From contig NC_091072.1 in NCBI RefSeq assembly GCF_032405125.1, forward strand, positions 141,072,001-141,136,000: 64,000 bases of DNA, written 5' to 3'. Both the position numbers and the translations under genes were made by a program. Below the pieces are notes generated by a model. It did not search any database. It worked only from the letters and a program-made list of their open reading frames with translations, and had not been told where the DNA came from. This DNA is from Capricornis sumatraensis (lineage: Eukaryota; Chordata; Mammalia; Artiodactyla; Bovidae). This document shows, piece after piece, positions 1 to 11,965 of the stretch; positions within the stretch are counted from its first letter, which is position 1, and every line of letters begins with the position of its first letter.

Positions 1-160
1 AGTTTGTATTGGAGTATAGCTGATTAACAATGTTGTGATAGTTTCACGTGGACAACTAAGGGATTCAGCCATACATATGCATGTACACTTCTGTGTGTTC
101 TTGGATAATTCAGACATGGGCTCTTTTTCAAACTTCCTCTGGTGCCAACACCCACCTTGA
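1..160 (-). repeat. L1 3'-end fragment
   Basis: It resembles the reverse complement of a ruminant L1 tail ('ttggagtatagctgatta', then 'gattcagccatacatatg'). It is cut by the window start. Confidence 0.65.
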
Positions 161-485
161 TGACAGTGTTCATGTCAGATCAACAGGGTGAGCACAGGCG
201 GGTCCAATCAAGAGGACTGTGGGCTTTTGACTATTCCTACTACGTCTGGAGTCATTTGGATATTCACATTCTGGTCATGGAAATAATAGAGGTCCATTCT
301 AGTAACTGAACCGTGTCATATCCTGTACTTTCAGAACAATGAGAAACGTTAAAGAGGAAATCCAAATAAACACTCAGAATAAGGAGCAAAGCAGCCCTGA
401 AACAATACACTGGCTCCAGGAGGAGAGGTCAAAGTGACTGACCCCACCTCCATTCCCCCCGAGAGGTTTTTTCTTTGCTTTCAAT
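161..485. other. Unique DNA, no gene seen
   Basis: No recognisable repeat or coding region. The short frames here are not gene-like. Confidence 0.4.
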
Positions 486-1010
486 TTTTTTTGTTGAAGT
501 ACAGATAGCTTACAATCTTGGGTTAGTTTCAAGTATACAACAAAGTGATTCAGTTTTATATGCATATATATATATATTCATTTTTAGATTCTTTTCCATT
601 GTAGGTTATTACAAGATATTGACTCTAGCTCCCCATGCCATACAGTAGATCCTTGCTGTTTATCCTGTTTTATACATAGCAGCATGTATATGGCTTTTTT
701 TTTAATTGGAGGGAAACTGCTTTACAATGTATGTTGGTTTCTGCCATACAACAACTTGAATCAGTCATCATTATACACAAACACACACACATATATATAT
801 ATATATCCCCTGTCTCTTGAACCTCGATTTCCTTCCCACCTGCTTCCCACCCCTCTAGGTCATCACAGAGCACCAGGCTGAGTTTTCTGTGTTACACACA
901 GCAGCTTCCCTCTAGCTATCTGTTTTACACATGATAGTATATATACGTCAATGCTACCTACTCAATTCATCCCACCCTCTCCTTCCCCTGTATCTGTAAA
1001 TCCTACAGTC
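486..1010 (-). repeat. Two adjacent L1 3'-end fragments
   Basis: The first (486-690) carries 'gatagcttacaatcttggg' and 'tacagtagatccttgctg'. At about 694 a second L1 tail type begins with a T-run and 'ggaaactgctttacaatg', followed by an AT-repeat at 788-807. Both are in minus orientation. Confidence 0.65.
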
Positions 1011-1530
1011 CTAATTTATCCCTCTCCCTCCGAAAGGTTTTCCAGGCCTTTCCTCTACACACACAAAAATATATATTAAAAACTATAGTTTATGGCTGCA
1101 TTAACATAAACATGTTAATATTATATATTAAAATATTTTCTTTGTCTTAAAAGTTATCTTTTTTGTTTGATATTTTAAAAGAAATGAAACCTTTATGTGG
1201 GCCTCTAAAAGTATACTGGGCTCCCAGGCACAGTCACTCCTGCACCTGGTGGATAAGGGAAGGGTGTGGGGACCACAGGGAAGCCTTCAACAGGCCAGTG
1301 ACATGGGCTGCTGCAGGATAAGAGCTTGTGAGGATAGAGGTGGCTCCTGGACCAAAGTAACACAAGCTTTTCATTCAAACAAGAATCTGTTCTTAATCAG
1401 TTTCTGCTCAAGCTCTTCCCAGGAGCTACATACCCTGTAGTCTATTTTGGAGAAAGCTGCCTCTAACACAGTGCTCTATTCTCATCAGGAAGCTAGCAAT
1501 GCAAAATTTAATCTTTCAAAAGTTATCTTT
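1011..1530. other. AT-rich unique DNA
   Basis: No gene or clear repeat seen. A TTC run lies at 1541-1560, at the edge of the following SINE. Confidence 0.35.
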
Positions 1531-1544
1531 AACTTATGAATTCT

Positions 1545-1689
1545 TCTTCTTCTTCTTCTTTTTTTTTTAAATTTTTTGGCTGTCCCAGGCATCTTGAAGA
1601 ATCTTAGTTCATAGGCCGGGGATCAAACCCATGCCTCATGGAGTGGAAGCGTAGAGTTCTAACCACTGGGCCCTCAGGGGAGTCCCCAT
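1545..1689 (-). repeat. CHR-type tRNA SINE with 14-bp TSD
   Basis: It runs from a T-rich tail through 'ggctgtcccaggcatcttg' to 'aggggagtcccc'. Perfect TSD aacttatgaattct at 1531-1544 and 1690-1703. Confidence 0.82.
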
Positions 1690-1703
1690 AACTTATGAAT
1701 TCT

Positions 1704-2432
1704 ATAATTCTGTTATGGATATATATGTCCAAGGGAAGAAAGGACTCTACTGATGTAATAATGAGGACAGAGAGAGAAGATTTCAGTCTCCATGGAATCA
1801 ATAAAAAGATGACATATAAAATACTTTGTTATCTAAGCAAGTTGTCTTTAGAGAAAAAAAAAAGATAACTAGTCCTGGTTATTTATTTCTTACCTTCTTC
1901 TTTTTGCCTATAGTTTAAAAAGTTTTTTAAAATATAGAAAATCTGTATGTTTCTTTATGTTTAATAAACATTCTCAAACACTATGGCAGACCGTGGACCA
2001 CACACTAGGAACTGGAAGTAAGCATGAAATTTATACTCCAGTGAGGGGGGACATCCTATGTTTTAAATAACAGAAGTAAGTAAATAAATAAATCTTCACA
2101 ATCAAGCAGGAAGAACAGAAACAAAAGAAGGAATCAAAAGTGAGATGCATGGTTAAAAGGGGAAAAGCAAGATACTACAGCAATATATGATGGGATGAAC
2201 TGGCCTTCCTCTGCGAAGCAGGGACATTCTCCCCTTAGAAGGGACTTTTAAACTGGAATTTGGAAGATCAGCATCATTGACTGGCTGTGTAGGGTGCAGA
2301 GAGTTGTTTACAGGCAGAAAGAATCTCCCAGGCTAAGCTCTGCAGTGGAGAAAAATCAAATGAAACTTATAGAGATTATAATATGACGATTTATGATGAT
2401 GACGGAGGTATACGTGGGGACCTGAATATTTA
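1704..2432. other. Unique DNA, no gene seen
   Basis: Intergenic sequence without a convincing coding frame or young repeat. Confidence 0.35.
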
Positions 2433-3112
2433 GGGCCTTATTTCCCTGGTGCCTCAGACAGTAAAGAATCTGCCTGCAGTGCCGGAGACCTGGGTTTGAT
2501 CCCTGGGTTGGGAGGATCCCCTGGAGAAGAGCATGGCTGCCCACTCCAGTATTCTTATTACTGAGTCCAAACTCTATCTGCTCACCACACGATGGGCCAA
2601 TGAATCCTAGAGACCAGAGTTTGAGGCAAGGAAGAGACTTTAATCAGGGAACCAGCTGACTGAGAAGATGGCAGGCTAGTGCCTCAAAATTACCATCTTG
2701 TTGGGATCTGGATGCCAGGTTCTTTTATAGATCAGAGATGGGGCGAGATGAGGAAGCAAAGTAAAAAGGCCATTAATCTTGCAAACATCTTCTAGAATGA
2801 CAAGCCTTAGGCAAGGGATGTGCTAATTTCTTCCTTGCCATCTACTGGTGGATAGCGCTCTGAACAAAGGCACTTTCGTTTACTAGAGGGGCAGGATTCT
2901 CTGAGACAGGCTGTTCTGTATGATTATAACAACAAAAGCAATGAAAAGCAAGTCAAAGAACCAGTTCTAATATGCAGTCTTTTCTTGGCTTCTTTTCTGC
3001 AACATTCTTGCCTAGAGAATCCCATGGACAGAGGAGACTGGTGGGCTACAGACTGGTGGGCTTATGAAGAGTCAGGCACAACTGACCAACTGACACTTTC
3101 ACTTTCATATTC
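2433..3112 (+). repeat. Bov-tA SINE split by an LTR
   Basis: The head and middle (2433-2556) read 'aagaatctgcctgcagtg' to 'ccactccagtattctt'. The rest (3005-3112) resumes 'attcttgcctagagaatccc' and ends 'gacactttcactttc'. The break is exactly the LTR insertion site. Confidence 0.85.
2557..3004 (-). mobile_element. Solo ERV LTR (BTLTR1-like) inside a Bov-tA SINE
   Basis: This is a 448-bp unit that begins TGTTGCAG on the minus strand. It has a TATA-like CTATAAAAGA at 2721-2730 and ATTAAA about 80 bases further on (2639-2644), as expected of U3/R. The target bases ttctt (attctt if an edge base is counted) are duplicated at 2552-2556 and 3005-3009. No internal viral genes are present, so it is a recombined solo LTR. 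The family name is tentative. Confidence 0.72.
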
Positions 3113-4055
3113 CAATGAACATTAAGACATGAGCATCTGGCTTTCTCCCCCACACTTGTTTCTCTCTGCATCTCTCAGCCTCCGCATCAGCTAGTGCTGT
3201 AGACTCAGCTGCCTAAATTTATCTTGAGTCCCTCTTCTTCTCCTGCCTTTCCATCACTACCACCACTGTCGAAAATGGACGTTATCATTGTCTCATTTCT
3301 TAGTAGATTTAAACATTAGGAGAGCAGTGACTACATTGGTGGCCCCTTGCACGGAACAGGCATTCAGTAAATTGTTGTTCAATGAATAAATGTGAATGGT
3401 TTGTAGATTAGTCTCCTGTGAGCATGCTTGGCATGAGTATCCCCTGAGTTTATTTATTTGCTAATTAGATGAATCACAGGGAATTTCTGAATCACACACA
3501 CAAAAAAAACCCCAGAGAAACTGACCTTGGAGTGTGGTCATTTAACAAGGCAGGCTGCAACCACGCCTGTGGTAGTAGGCACCACCCCATCCTCCATGGC
3601 CACGAGCAGCTCAACGTGGCAGTAAAGCCAGCTTCTCTACCTAACTTGTCATTTGGCCCCTGGAACATTAGTCAGAAACCCTTGGTCCACTACCATCCTT
3701 AAGTCTTTAGGATAAAAGGTTTTCATGTCCAGCACCTGAAAAAACCTGATGTCTGAGGTTTCTGGGAGTTACAATGACGATGTCATAGATATACGGAGAT
3801 GTAAATAAAATCTGGGGAAAAGAGGGTTTAACCTGAAGTCAACAACAAGCAGGAAATTCAAATGTTGTAATTATTACAAACCACAAAGGCTAGAGTTTCA
3901 AGGTCACTTCTTACTATAGAGTGGATGATAAAGGAAAGGCAACTTTGACTCATTTCCTGATTTCCTGGTTGTTTGGTATTCCTTTCACACGAGTGTTCTT
4001 TTAAATGCATACACAAATTTTTAGAAAACAAACTGCTAGAAATGGAGGTGTTCAA
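3113..4055. other. Unique DNA, no gene seen
   Basis: About 940 bp with no recognised repeat. Short frames such as 3469-3702 lack any family resemblance. Confidence 0.35.
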
Positions 4056-4701
4056 GAGATTCATGGGAAATAGATGGGCAAACAGTGGAAACCGTGTCAG
4101 ACTTTATTTTTGGGCTCCAAAATCACTGCAGATGGTGACTGCAGCCATGAAATTAAAAGACGCTTACTCCTTGGAAGAAAAGTTATGACCAACCTAGATA
4201 GCATATTCAAAAGCAGAGACATTACTTTGCGGACTAAGGTCCGTCTAGTCAAGGCTATGGTTTTTCCATTGGTCATGTATGGATGCGAGAGTTGGACTGT
4301 GAAGAAGGCTGAGCACCTAAGAATTGATGCTTTTGAACTGTGGTGTTGGAGAAGACTCTTGAGAGTCTCTTGGACTGCAAGGAGATCCAACCAGTCCATT
4401 CTGAAGGAGATCAACCCTGGGATTTCTATGGAAGGACTGATGCTAAAGCTGAAACTCCAGTACTTTGGCCACCTCATGCGAAGGGTTGACTCATTGGAAA
4501 AGACTCTGATGCTGGGAAGGATTGGGGGCAGGAGGAGAAGGGGACGACAGAGGATGAGATGGCTGGATGGCATCACAGACTCAATATCGTGAGTCTGAGT
4601 GAACTCCGGGAGTTGGTGATGGACAGGGAGGCCTGGCTTGCTGCAATTCATGGGGTCGCAAAGAGTCGGACACGACTGAGTGACTGAACTGAACTGAACT
4701 G
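4056..4701 (+). mobile_element. BovB (RTE) LINE 3' end
   Basis: The translated frame (4074-4592) contains the C-terminal part of the BovB reverse transcriptase ORF: SKITADGDCSHEIKRRLLLG, then MYGCESWTVKKAEH, then WCWRRLLRV. It is followed by the typical tail ending in repeated gaact. It is 5' truncated and not a host gene. Confidence 0.92.
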
Positions 4702-4713
4702 AAGAGATTCCTT

Positions 4714-4852
4714 TGGAAAAGGAAATGGCAACCCACTCCAGTATTCTTGCCTGGAGAATCCCAGGGACAGAGGAGCCTGGTGGGTTGCCATCTAGGGGGT
4801 CGCACAGAGTCAGACACGACTGAAGCAACTTCGCAGCAGCAGCAGCAGCAGC
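4714..4852 (+). repeat. Bov-A2-type SINE monomer at the end of the BovB tail
   Basis: It starts 'tggaaaaggaaatggcaacc' and ends in (cag)n. TSD aagagattcctt at 4702-4713 and 4853-4864. Confidence 0.85.
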
Positions 4853-4864
4853 AAGAGATTCCTT

Positions 4865-5098
4865 GGGACATCTCTGGCGGTGGTCCAGTGGCTAAGAATT
4901 GCCTGCCAATGCAGGAGACGCGGGTTCAGTCCTTGGGGAAGATCCCACGTGCTGCAGGGCAACTAACCGCATGCCCCACAACTACTGAACCTGTGCTCTA
5001 GCGCCCTCAAGTTGCAACTACAGAGCCCAGTGCGGCAAGGAAGAGCCCATGAACTGCAACGAAGACCCAGTGCAGCCAAAGGTAAACAAGTAAAAAGT
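4865..5098 (+). repeat. CHR-type SINE, long form
   Basis: A tRNA-like head ('tggtccagtggctaagaatt', 'gggttcagtcc' B-box-like) is followed by 'acaactactgaacctgtg' and 'gaagacccagtgcagccaaa'. Confidence 0.78.
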
Positions 5099-5647
5099 CA
5101 ATCCAGATATCATTGCCACAGTGAAATAGTAAGTATAGTACATGGCAGCTTCCAGCCACACTTTTCAATGGAAGCCTTTGAATTTAAGTAAAAGGGTTTG
5201 ATGTCTAAATGTTCAAAATAAATAGATAAAATAAAACATTAACTGCTATCCTGGACAGTTTCTCATGCTTGGTGATAGCCTGACATCTTTTGAACAGTTT
5301 TCCTGCAATGAGTAAAATTCACTCAGTTCAAGCCCTTCTCCTTAAGTAGAAACCAGAAATTCACTCTCCCATCCACCCTTGCACCTAAGTGTCTCTACCA
5401 AGCAGACACACCTCTCTGGAGCAATACAAAGAAGTGGATCCTGACATTTGCATAAGTGTCCAGCTCGAGGGGGCAGCTGTGGCAAAGGGTCTGGTGTCCA
5501 GAGTGTGAGAGGGACATGCAATCCAAGGCATCCTCGCTTAGTGACAGCAGCAGTGGAGTTTTTGCTGGCGTGCTGGCAAGGCCCCCAAACTTGATCTTCA
5601 CTTTCTTGGAGATTCTTCCTCATTATGCTTTAATAAATTAACAAACA
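5099..5647. other. Unique DNA, no gene seen
   Basis: No coding frame with recognisable domains and no clear repeat. Confidence 0.35.
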
Positions 5648-6305
5648 ATCAGTTCAGTTCAGCTCAGTCAATCAGTCATGTCCAACTCTTTGCAACCCCA
5701 TGAACCGCAGCACACCAGGCCTCCCTGTCCATCACCAACTACTGGAGTCCACCCAAACCCATGTCCATTGAGTTGGTGATGCCATCCAACCATCTCATCC
5801 TCTGTCATCCCCTTCTCCTCCCGCCCTCCGTCTTTCCCAACATCAGGGTCTTTTCAAATGAGTCACCTCTTCTCATGAGTTGGCCAAAGTATTGGAGTTT
5901 CAGCTTCAACATCAGTCCTTCCAATGAACACCCAGGAAAGATCTCCTTTAGAATGGACTAGTTGGATCTCCTTGCAGTCCAAGGGACTCTCAAGAGTCTT
6001 CTCCAACACCACTGTTCAAAAGCATCAATTCTTCAGTGCTCAGCTTTCTTTATAGTCCAATTCTCAGATCCATACATAACCACTGGAAAAACCATAGCCT
6101 TAACTAGACAGACCTTTGTTGGCAAAGTAATGCTTTTGAATATGCTATCTAGGTTGGTCATAACTTTCCTTCCAAGGAGTAAGTGTCTTTTAATTTCATG
6201 ACTGCAATCACCATCTGCAGTGATTTTGGAGCCTAGAAAAATAAAGTCTGCCACTGTTTCCACTGTTTCCCCAACTATTTGCCATGAAGTGATGGGACCA
6301 GATGC
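5648..6305 (-). mobile_element. BovB LINE 3' end
   Basis: The minus-strand frame contains SKITADGDCSHEIKRHLLLG and related RT C-terminal sequence. The tail (gttcagttcagctcagtc) lies at the low-coordinate end. Confidence 0.9.
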
Positions 6306-7167
6306 CATAAAGGCTAAATACAAATTAATAAATTTCCTTTCTGCTTAACTCGTTGAAAGACCTTCTACTCTTTGAATGTAAGAAACCTGACTAGCCAGTC
6401 TGCTGAAGGAAAGGAACTGTGCTTCCCTAATGATACATCAGTAAAACACCTGCCCCATGCCACCCGTCTGTAAGCGGCCTTTCATGTTGCCTGGCAAGCC
6501 CAGGGCGTTTCCTCAGCCCACTCTCTCCCTCTCTCTCCCGAACATCCTCTCAACCATCCAGTGCTCCTCTTCCACTGCCACTTCCTATTTCATGGGAAAA
6601 TGAAGGAAACTTCAAGTTTTCCAGTACAAGTAATCACGCCCATCTGATAACATGCCCTACTTTTCCTCTCATTGAGCGGATGCATTTTTGGGGGGTTTTT
6701 TGGTTGGTTGGTTGGTTGGTTGGTTGGGGGTTTTTTGTAATCAAAGGGCCCTAAAAGTGGAAGAAAGGCAGAAGGTCAGAGTGGCACAGTAGGGAAAGAT
6801 TCATTTTATCATTTCAGGCATTGGAGAGGGTGGAAGAAGATCACAAACCAAAGAACGCAGCAGCCTCTAGAAGGTAGAAAACGCAAGAAAACGAGTCCTC
6901 TCTGAGATCCTCCGGGAATCATAGCCCTGTCAGCTACTTTATGTTAGCCCAGTGAGACCCACATTGGACTTCTGCCTGTAAGAAGATTAGTTTGTGTTAT
7001 TTTAAGCTGCTAAGCTTGCAACAACTTGTTACAGCAGCAATCGCAAACAAATACATACCATCTCACAAACCAGACATTTATTTTCTTTATATCTGTGCTC
7101 CCCATCATCACTAGAATACAAAGTCAAGACATTTGACTGTTTTTGTTCACTACTCTATGCTCAGTTG
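6306..7167. other. Unique DNA with a (GGTT)n run and an old repeat scrap
   Basis: A (GGTT)n simple repeat lies at about 6699-6730. At 6960-7055 'gtgttattttaagctgctaa' followed by 'cttgttacagcagcaatcg' resembles the end of an old mammalian LTR-type repeat. No gene seen. Confidence 0.4.
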
Positions 7168-7292
7168 GAGAAGGAAATGGCAACCTACTCCAGTATTCTT
7201 GCCTGGAAAATTCCATAGACAGAGGAGCCTGGTGGGCGACAGTCCATGGGGTTGCAAAGAGTTGGACACAACTTATCGACTGAGCACACGTG
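7168..7292 (+). repeat. Bov-tA SINE, 3' part
   Basis: It contains 'ccagtattcttgcctgg' through 'ttggacacaacttatcgact'. The tRNA-like head is missing. Confidence 0.8.
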
Positions 7293-8259
7293 TATGCTAG
7301 GCTCAGTGCCTAGAAATAAACTTAGCAAATAGTTGGCAAATATTTCCCCAATAACTATTTTGTTGAATGGAGGAATATCCATGTTGTCCATAGTGTGTAT
7401 GCAAGGGGATGAGGAAGGACAGATGAAGCAGCCACCGTGATATGGAAAGGCCATAGGCTTGTGTGTAAAGGATATCATAAACTAAATTGGGCTTCTGGAG
7501 CAGGTTATCACCCTGGGCCAAGATTGCTCATCCCTGGGGTGGACAGAAGAACAGCTTTCCAAGTGTAAGGCAGTTGTGTAGTGACAAGGTTCAATCTGAC
7601 GGTGGAAAGGAAAAACCTCTCTTGGCAGCTCTTGCACACAAATGTCCCCTGGTCCTGTTCTGAGAGGTAAATGGGGATCAGCAACTTAACAAAGCTTACA
7701 GAACTGGTCATGCTGGAGAGGAGGGACAGGGTACCCCGGGTCACTCTATAAAGTCTTCTCCTTTTCAGATAACATGCCTTTAAAAGGAGGCCTCCCAGGG
7801 GAGGAAGGCTATCGGAGGTCAGGAAGTTCATTGTCAGCACCATAGATTTATGATTCAGCTGCAGAATACTGCTGACCTAAGGCTGGGCATGTATTCTTTT
7901 TTTTATGCCAACCACACAGGTTTAAGAGCCCATGAAAGTAAGACATCAATTTCAACTATCTTTCCTTGCTGCTTCTGTTTCTCACCATCGAAGCTCCTGC
8001 AAACTGGTTGGTTGGCGTGCGGTGAGCTGATTCTTCCCTCCTGGTCACTCAAAGCCAGAAAACCTATAGTTTTATGGAGGACATTCCCCTAGTCACCGCC
8101 CATCCTGCTTCTTGCTGCTGCTCACCCTCTGCTTTCTATCCTCCTCTCCCCAGCCCCCGCCCCTGCCACCGTCAGACTTCTAGATCTGGCCCTTTTTGCA
8201 AAGTCCATAAACTACTTCATTATTTTTTCCATTAAAACCACAGGATTAAGTTCTTTTTA
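7293..8259. other. Unique DNA, no gene seen
   Basis: The minus-strand frame at 7508-7843 (111 codons) has no recognisable domain and is treated as chance. Confidence 0.3.
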
Positions 8260-8362
8260 GCCTGGAGAGTCCCAGGGACCGGGGAGCCTGGTGAGCTGCC
8301 GTCTATGGGGTCACACAGAGTCGGACACGACTGAAGTGACTTAGCAGTAGCAGCAGCAGCCC
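8260..8362 (+). repeat. Bov-A2 SINE fragment
   Basis: It contains 'gcctggagagtcccaggg', 'ctgccgtctatggggtca' and a (cag)n tail. Confidence 0.8.
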
Positions 8363-8730
8363 TTCACAACATCACCTTTCATAACCCACTGTTAAAATGA
8401 AACAAACATCACAGGAACTCATCTCTGGGGTGTGTATTCAGAGTCTTCTAAGAACTAAGTAGTCAACAATGTCGAAACGACAGAAAAGTTAGAAAAAGTC
8501 CTATTATTTGACCATCTGCATGTTTTTCTTTTTTCTTTATTGTCTGTTAAAAAGAAGGCGAATCTTTTCATGAAATATAAATAAATCTGAAATAAATGAA
8601 AGATAAAGTCATTTTCTTATACTATTTCACATTTTTACAATGCCACCTGAAACATTCAATATACTCTAAAATTCTCCTTAGGGCCAGAAAGTCTTAAATA
8701 TAAATTAAATTGTAGTTTAAAAGGTTAGGA
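8363..8730. other. AT-rich unique DNA, no gene seen
   Basis: Nothing recognisable. Confidence 0.35.
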
Positions 8731-9052
8731 GGGCTTCCCTGGTGGCTCAGTGGTAAAGAATCTGCCTGCCAATGCAGGTGACATGGGTTTGATCCCTGAT
8801 TCCAGAAGATCCCACATGCCTTAGAGCAACGAAGTCCGGGTTCCACAACTATTGAGCTGTGCTCTAGAGAACGGGAGCCACAACTGCTGAGCCCACATGC
8901 TGCAGCTACTGAAACCCACGTTCTACAACAAGAGAAGCTGTCACAATGAGAAGTCGACACATTGCCAAGAAGAGTAGCCTCTGCTCATTGCAACTAGAGA
9001 AAGCCCACACAGCAACAGTGACCCAGCACCGTAAAAATAAAATAAATAAAAT
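8731..9052 (+). repeat. CHR-type SINE, long form
   Basis: It opens 'cttccctggtggctcagtgg' and continues through 'agagcaacgaagtccgg', 'caacaagagaagctgtcac' and an A/T-rich tail. It is nearly full length. Confidence 0.82.
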
Positions 9053-9145
9053 GTAAAAGGTTAGTAAATTTTCTATATGGCCACATCAATCTTGAGATAG
9101 CTGCTTCAGATTTTCCAAGACTTCAAGCCCAGTCCTGCTCCAGTA

Positions 9146-9270
9146 CTTTTCTTTCTTTTTTGGCCATGCCACGTAGCTTGCAGGATCTTGGTTCCCTGAC
9201 CAGGGGTCAAACCTGGGCCATAGCAGTGGAAGCGTGGAGTCCTAAGCACTGAACCATCAGGGAATTCCCT
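9146..9270 (-). repeat. CHR-type SINE
   Basis: It reads 'tttttttggccatgccacg' to 'catcagggaattccc', i.e. the SINE reversed. Confidence 0.8.
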
Positions 9271-10027
9271 CCAGTGACAGCTAGATGCTGGTAGAATGTG
9301 AGTTGCCTGAGGTACTCAAACATCAAAGAAAGGTCCTTTGAGTAACAGAAAAACCAACAGAAATGCCTTCCTTGAAAGATCTTGAAAATTAATAATAAAT
9401 GGTTGTTGGGAAAAAAAGTGAAAATCCAACAATAGTGTTCTCCATGCAAAATCTCAGGGAACTGCGTTAAAAACAAACCATTCAAAGACAAAGCATTATT
9501 ATTTTGAGTAATTTTATTACTATTAGAATCTTATTCCTACACACACTTGTCTACTCACCCACAAGTGTCTAACCCTTTTAGTCCATAGCCACCATACAGA
9601 ATTTGAGTACACACCCCTATCAGGAAGAAAAGTGACAAGCAGTTTCAGTGATAGTTTCAATGGAATGACCACAAGAAGTTTCATTCTCAGAGGTTTTTAT
9701 GCAAGATCTGGAAAGGTCTATTGAACCAGTAATTCCTTTATTCATGTCTGTGTGGTCTCTGCCCATACCCTTCTGTCTCAGCATATCAGTAGTTAGCAAA
9801 ATGCTCTTATTAATCACATCCTTTTATTTCAGGTGTTGTATTCAAAAGAATCTTGCCATGTTTTGGACAACTGGGGCGGGGTTACAAAATACCTATGCAC
9901 AAATTTTTATAATCAGAGCTGAAGTTTCATCATTTTCAAATTGTGCCCATGTTGCTTTTAGCAAATACTAGCCATTTGAAAATCTACATTCCAATTTCTT
10001 TTTAAATATATTTTATTATTTATTTGG
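9271..10027. other. Unique DNA, no gene seen
   Basis: No recognised repeat or gene. The frame at 9699-9971 has no family resemblance. Confidence 0.3.
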
Positions 10028-10163
10028 GGTTTTCCTGGTGGCTCAGACAGTAAAGAATCTGCCTGCAATGCCGGAGACACAGGTTCGATCCCTGGGTACG
10101 GAAGATCCCCTGGAGAAGAGAATGGCCACCCACTCCAGTATTCTTGCCTGGAGAATCCCATGG
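10028..10163 (+). repeat. Bov-tA SINE, 5' part
   Basis: It runs from 'ttttcctggtggctcagac' to 'gcctggagaatcccatgg' and stops where the next SINE begins. Confidence 0.8.
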
Positions 10164-10298
10164 TTGTTTATTTATTTATTTATTATTTGCCAAACCATGA
10201 GGCTTGTGGAATCTTAGTTTCCTGACCAGGAATTGAACCCAGGCCCTCTGCAGCGAGAGCTCGAAGTCTTAACCACTGGACCACTGGGGAATTCCCCT
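10164..10298 (-). repeat. CHR-type SINE
   Basis: A (ttta)n tail is followed by 'tgccaaaccatgaggcttg' and 'ccactggggaattcccc'. It directly abuts a truncated Bov-tA. Confidence 0.8.
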
Positions 10299-10337
10299 AA
10301 TTTCTTATTGATTAACCTACTGGCATCATCAGGGTAT

Positions 10338-10775
10338 CAGTCAGTTCAGTCACTCAGTCGTGTCCAACTCTTTGCGACCCCATTGACTGCAGCACGCCAG
10401 GCCTCCCTGTCCATCACCAACTCCCAGAGCTTACTCGAAACTCATGTCCATTGAGTTGGTGATGCCATCCAACCATCTCATCCTCTGTCCTCCCCTTCTC
10501 CTTCTGCCTTCAATCTTTCACAGCATCAGGGTCTTTTCAAATGAGTCAGCTCTTCACATCAGGTGGCCAAAGTATTGGAGTTTCAGCATCAGCATCAATC
10601 CTCCCAATGAATAATCAGGACTGATTTCCTTTAGGATGGACTGGTTGGATCTCCTTGCAGTCTTAGGGACTCTCAAGAGTCTTCTCCAGCAGCACTGTTC
10701 AAGAGCAAGAATTCTTTGGCGCTCAGCTTCCTTTATAGTCCAACTCTCACATCCATTCATGACTACTGGAAAAAC
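10338..10775 (-). mobile_element. BovB LINE 3' end
   Basis: The minus strand encodes CESWTIKEAERQRILALEQ and SNQSILKEISPDYSLGGL. The tail is at 10338. Confidence 0.88.
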
Positions 10776-10982
10776 CAGAGTATACCCCACCCAAATTGTC
10801 AGGGCCATAAAATCTAGAATCCTGTCTGTATTGCTCACAAATTACAGTGGGAGATATAAGGTGAATACTCAATAACTGTTTTCTAAATGAATGAACCTGT
10901 CAGACTTGTAACTAATGTTGTCAGTCTTGTTAGTTTTTATTTTTTATTAGGAATAAACTTACTCTCAGAAGAACTAAGAGTA

Positions 10983-11165
10983 TAACCCTGGAGTCAGGCT
11001 GCCAGGATTCAAATCCTGGGGCAGGCTTTGCTAGCTGTACAACCTTCAAGTTCTTTCTTTTCTGTAATAATATGGGGTAATTATAGTGCCTACCTCAAAA
11101 GATTTTTGTAAATGTGATAATCCACATCAAATTGTACTTAGGACACTACTTAGTAAATCTTCCAC
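10983..11165 (+). repeat. MIR SINE
   Basis: It contains 'gattcaaatcctggggcagg', then 'gctagctgtacaacctt', then 'aatatggggtaattatag', in MIR order. Confidence 0.72.
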
Positions 11166-11288
11166 AAATTTTAACTATGATTATTATTTTCAAAAGTCCA
11201 CATTTATTTTATAACTTTGTTATCTAAATGTCACTTACTTAAGCATTTAGGAAAGTACTGTTCATTAATGATATTTTGACAGTGCAGG

Positions 11289-11620
11289 TTTTTTATTTTT
11301 ATTTTATTGGAGTATAGTTGATTTACAATGTGGTATTAGTTTCAAGTGTACAGTAAAGTGATTCAGTTATACAGGTACATATATTCATTCTTTTCTAGAT
11401 TCTTTTCCATATAGGTTATCCCAGAACACTGAGTAGAGTTTCCTGCGCTGTACAGTAGGTCCTTGTTGCTTATCTGCCTTATATACTGTAGTGTATCTTC
11501 ATCCCAAGCTCCTGATTTACCCGTTCCTCACCACCACTGCCCCCGCCCCCCACCACGTTTCCCCTTTGGTAACAGTAAGTTTGTTTTCAGTATCTGTAAG
11601 TTTGTTTCTGTTTTGTAAAT
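11289..11620 (-). repeat. L1 3' end
   Basis: 'attggagtatagttgattta' through 'tacagtaggtccttgttgc' and on to the T-rich 'gtatctgtaagtttgtttct'. Confidence 0.8.
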
Positions 11621-11654
11621 AAGTTCAGGGCAGTTTTATAAGGTCTTGTGTGTG

Positions 11655-11873
11655 TGCATGCATGCTCAGTCGCTTCAGTCGTGTCTGACTCTTTACAACC
11701 CCATGGACTGTAGCCCGCCAGGCTCCTCTGTCCGTGGGATTCTCCAGGCAAGAATACTGGAGTGGGTTGCCATGCCCTCCTCCAGGGGATCTTCCCGACC
11801 CAGGAACTCCCATCTCTTATGTCTCCTACATTGGCAGGCAGGTTCTTTACCACTAGCGCCACCTGGGAAGCCA
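11655..11873 (-). repeat. Bov-tA SINE, nearly full length
   Basis: It runs from 'gctcagtcgcttcagtcgtg' to 'cgccacctgggaagcc'. Confidence 0.88.
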
Positions 11874-11965
11874 AGTAACAAGGTCAGTTTTACTGAATGT
11901 CCCCATGTCAACCAGGGAAACTGGGAAAAGAAATCTGGGGCCTAAAAGAAACATTTTGGATATCA

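Noticed and set aside
4097..4828. A 243-codon minus-strand frame
   Set aside because: It is antisense to a BovB tail and a SINE. Such frames occur in every copy of these repeats.
8731..8830. tRNA-like sequences with A- and B-box-like motifs at heads of many elements
   Set aside because: They are tRNA-derived SINE promoters followed by SINE bodies and tails. No true tRNA cloverleaf gene was found.
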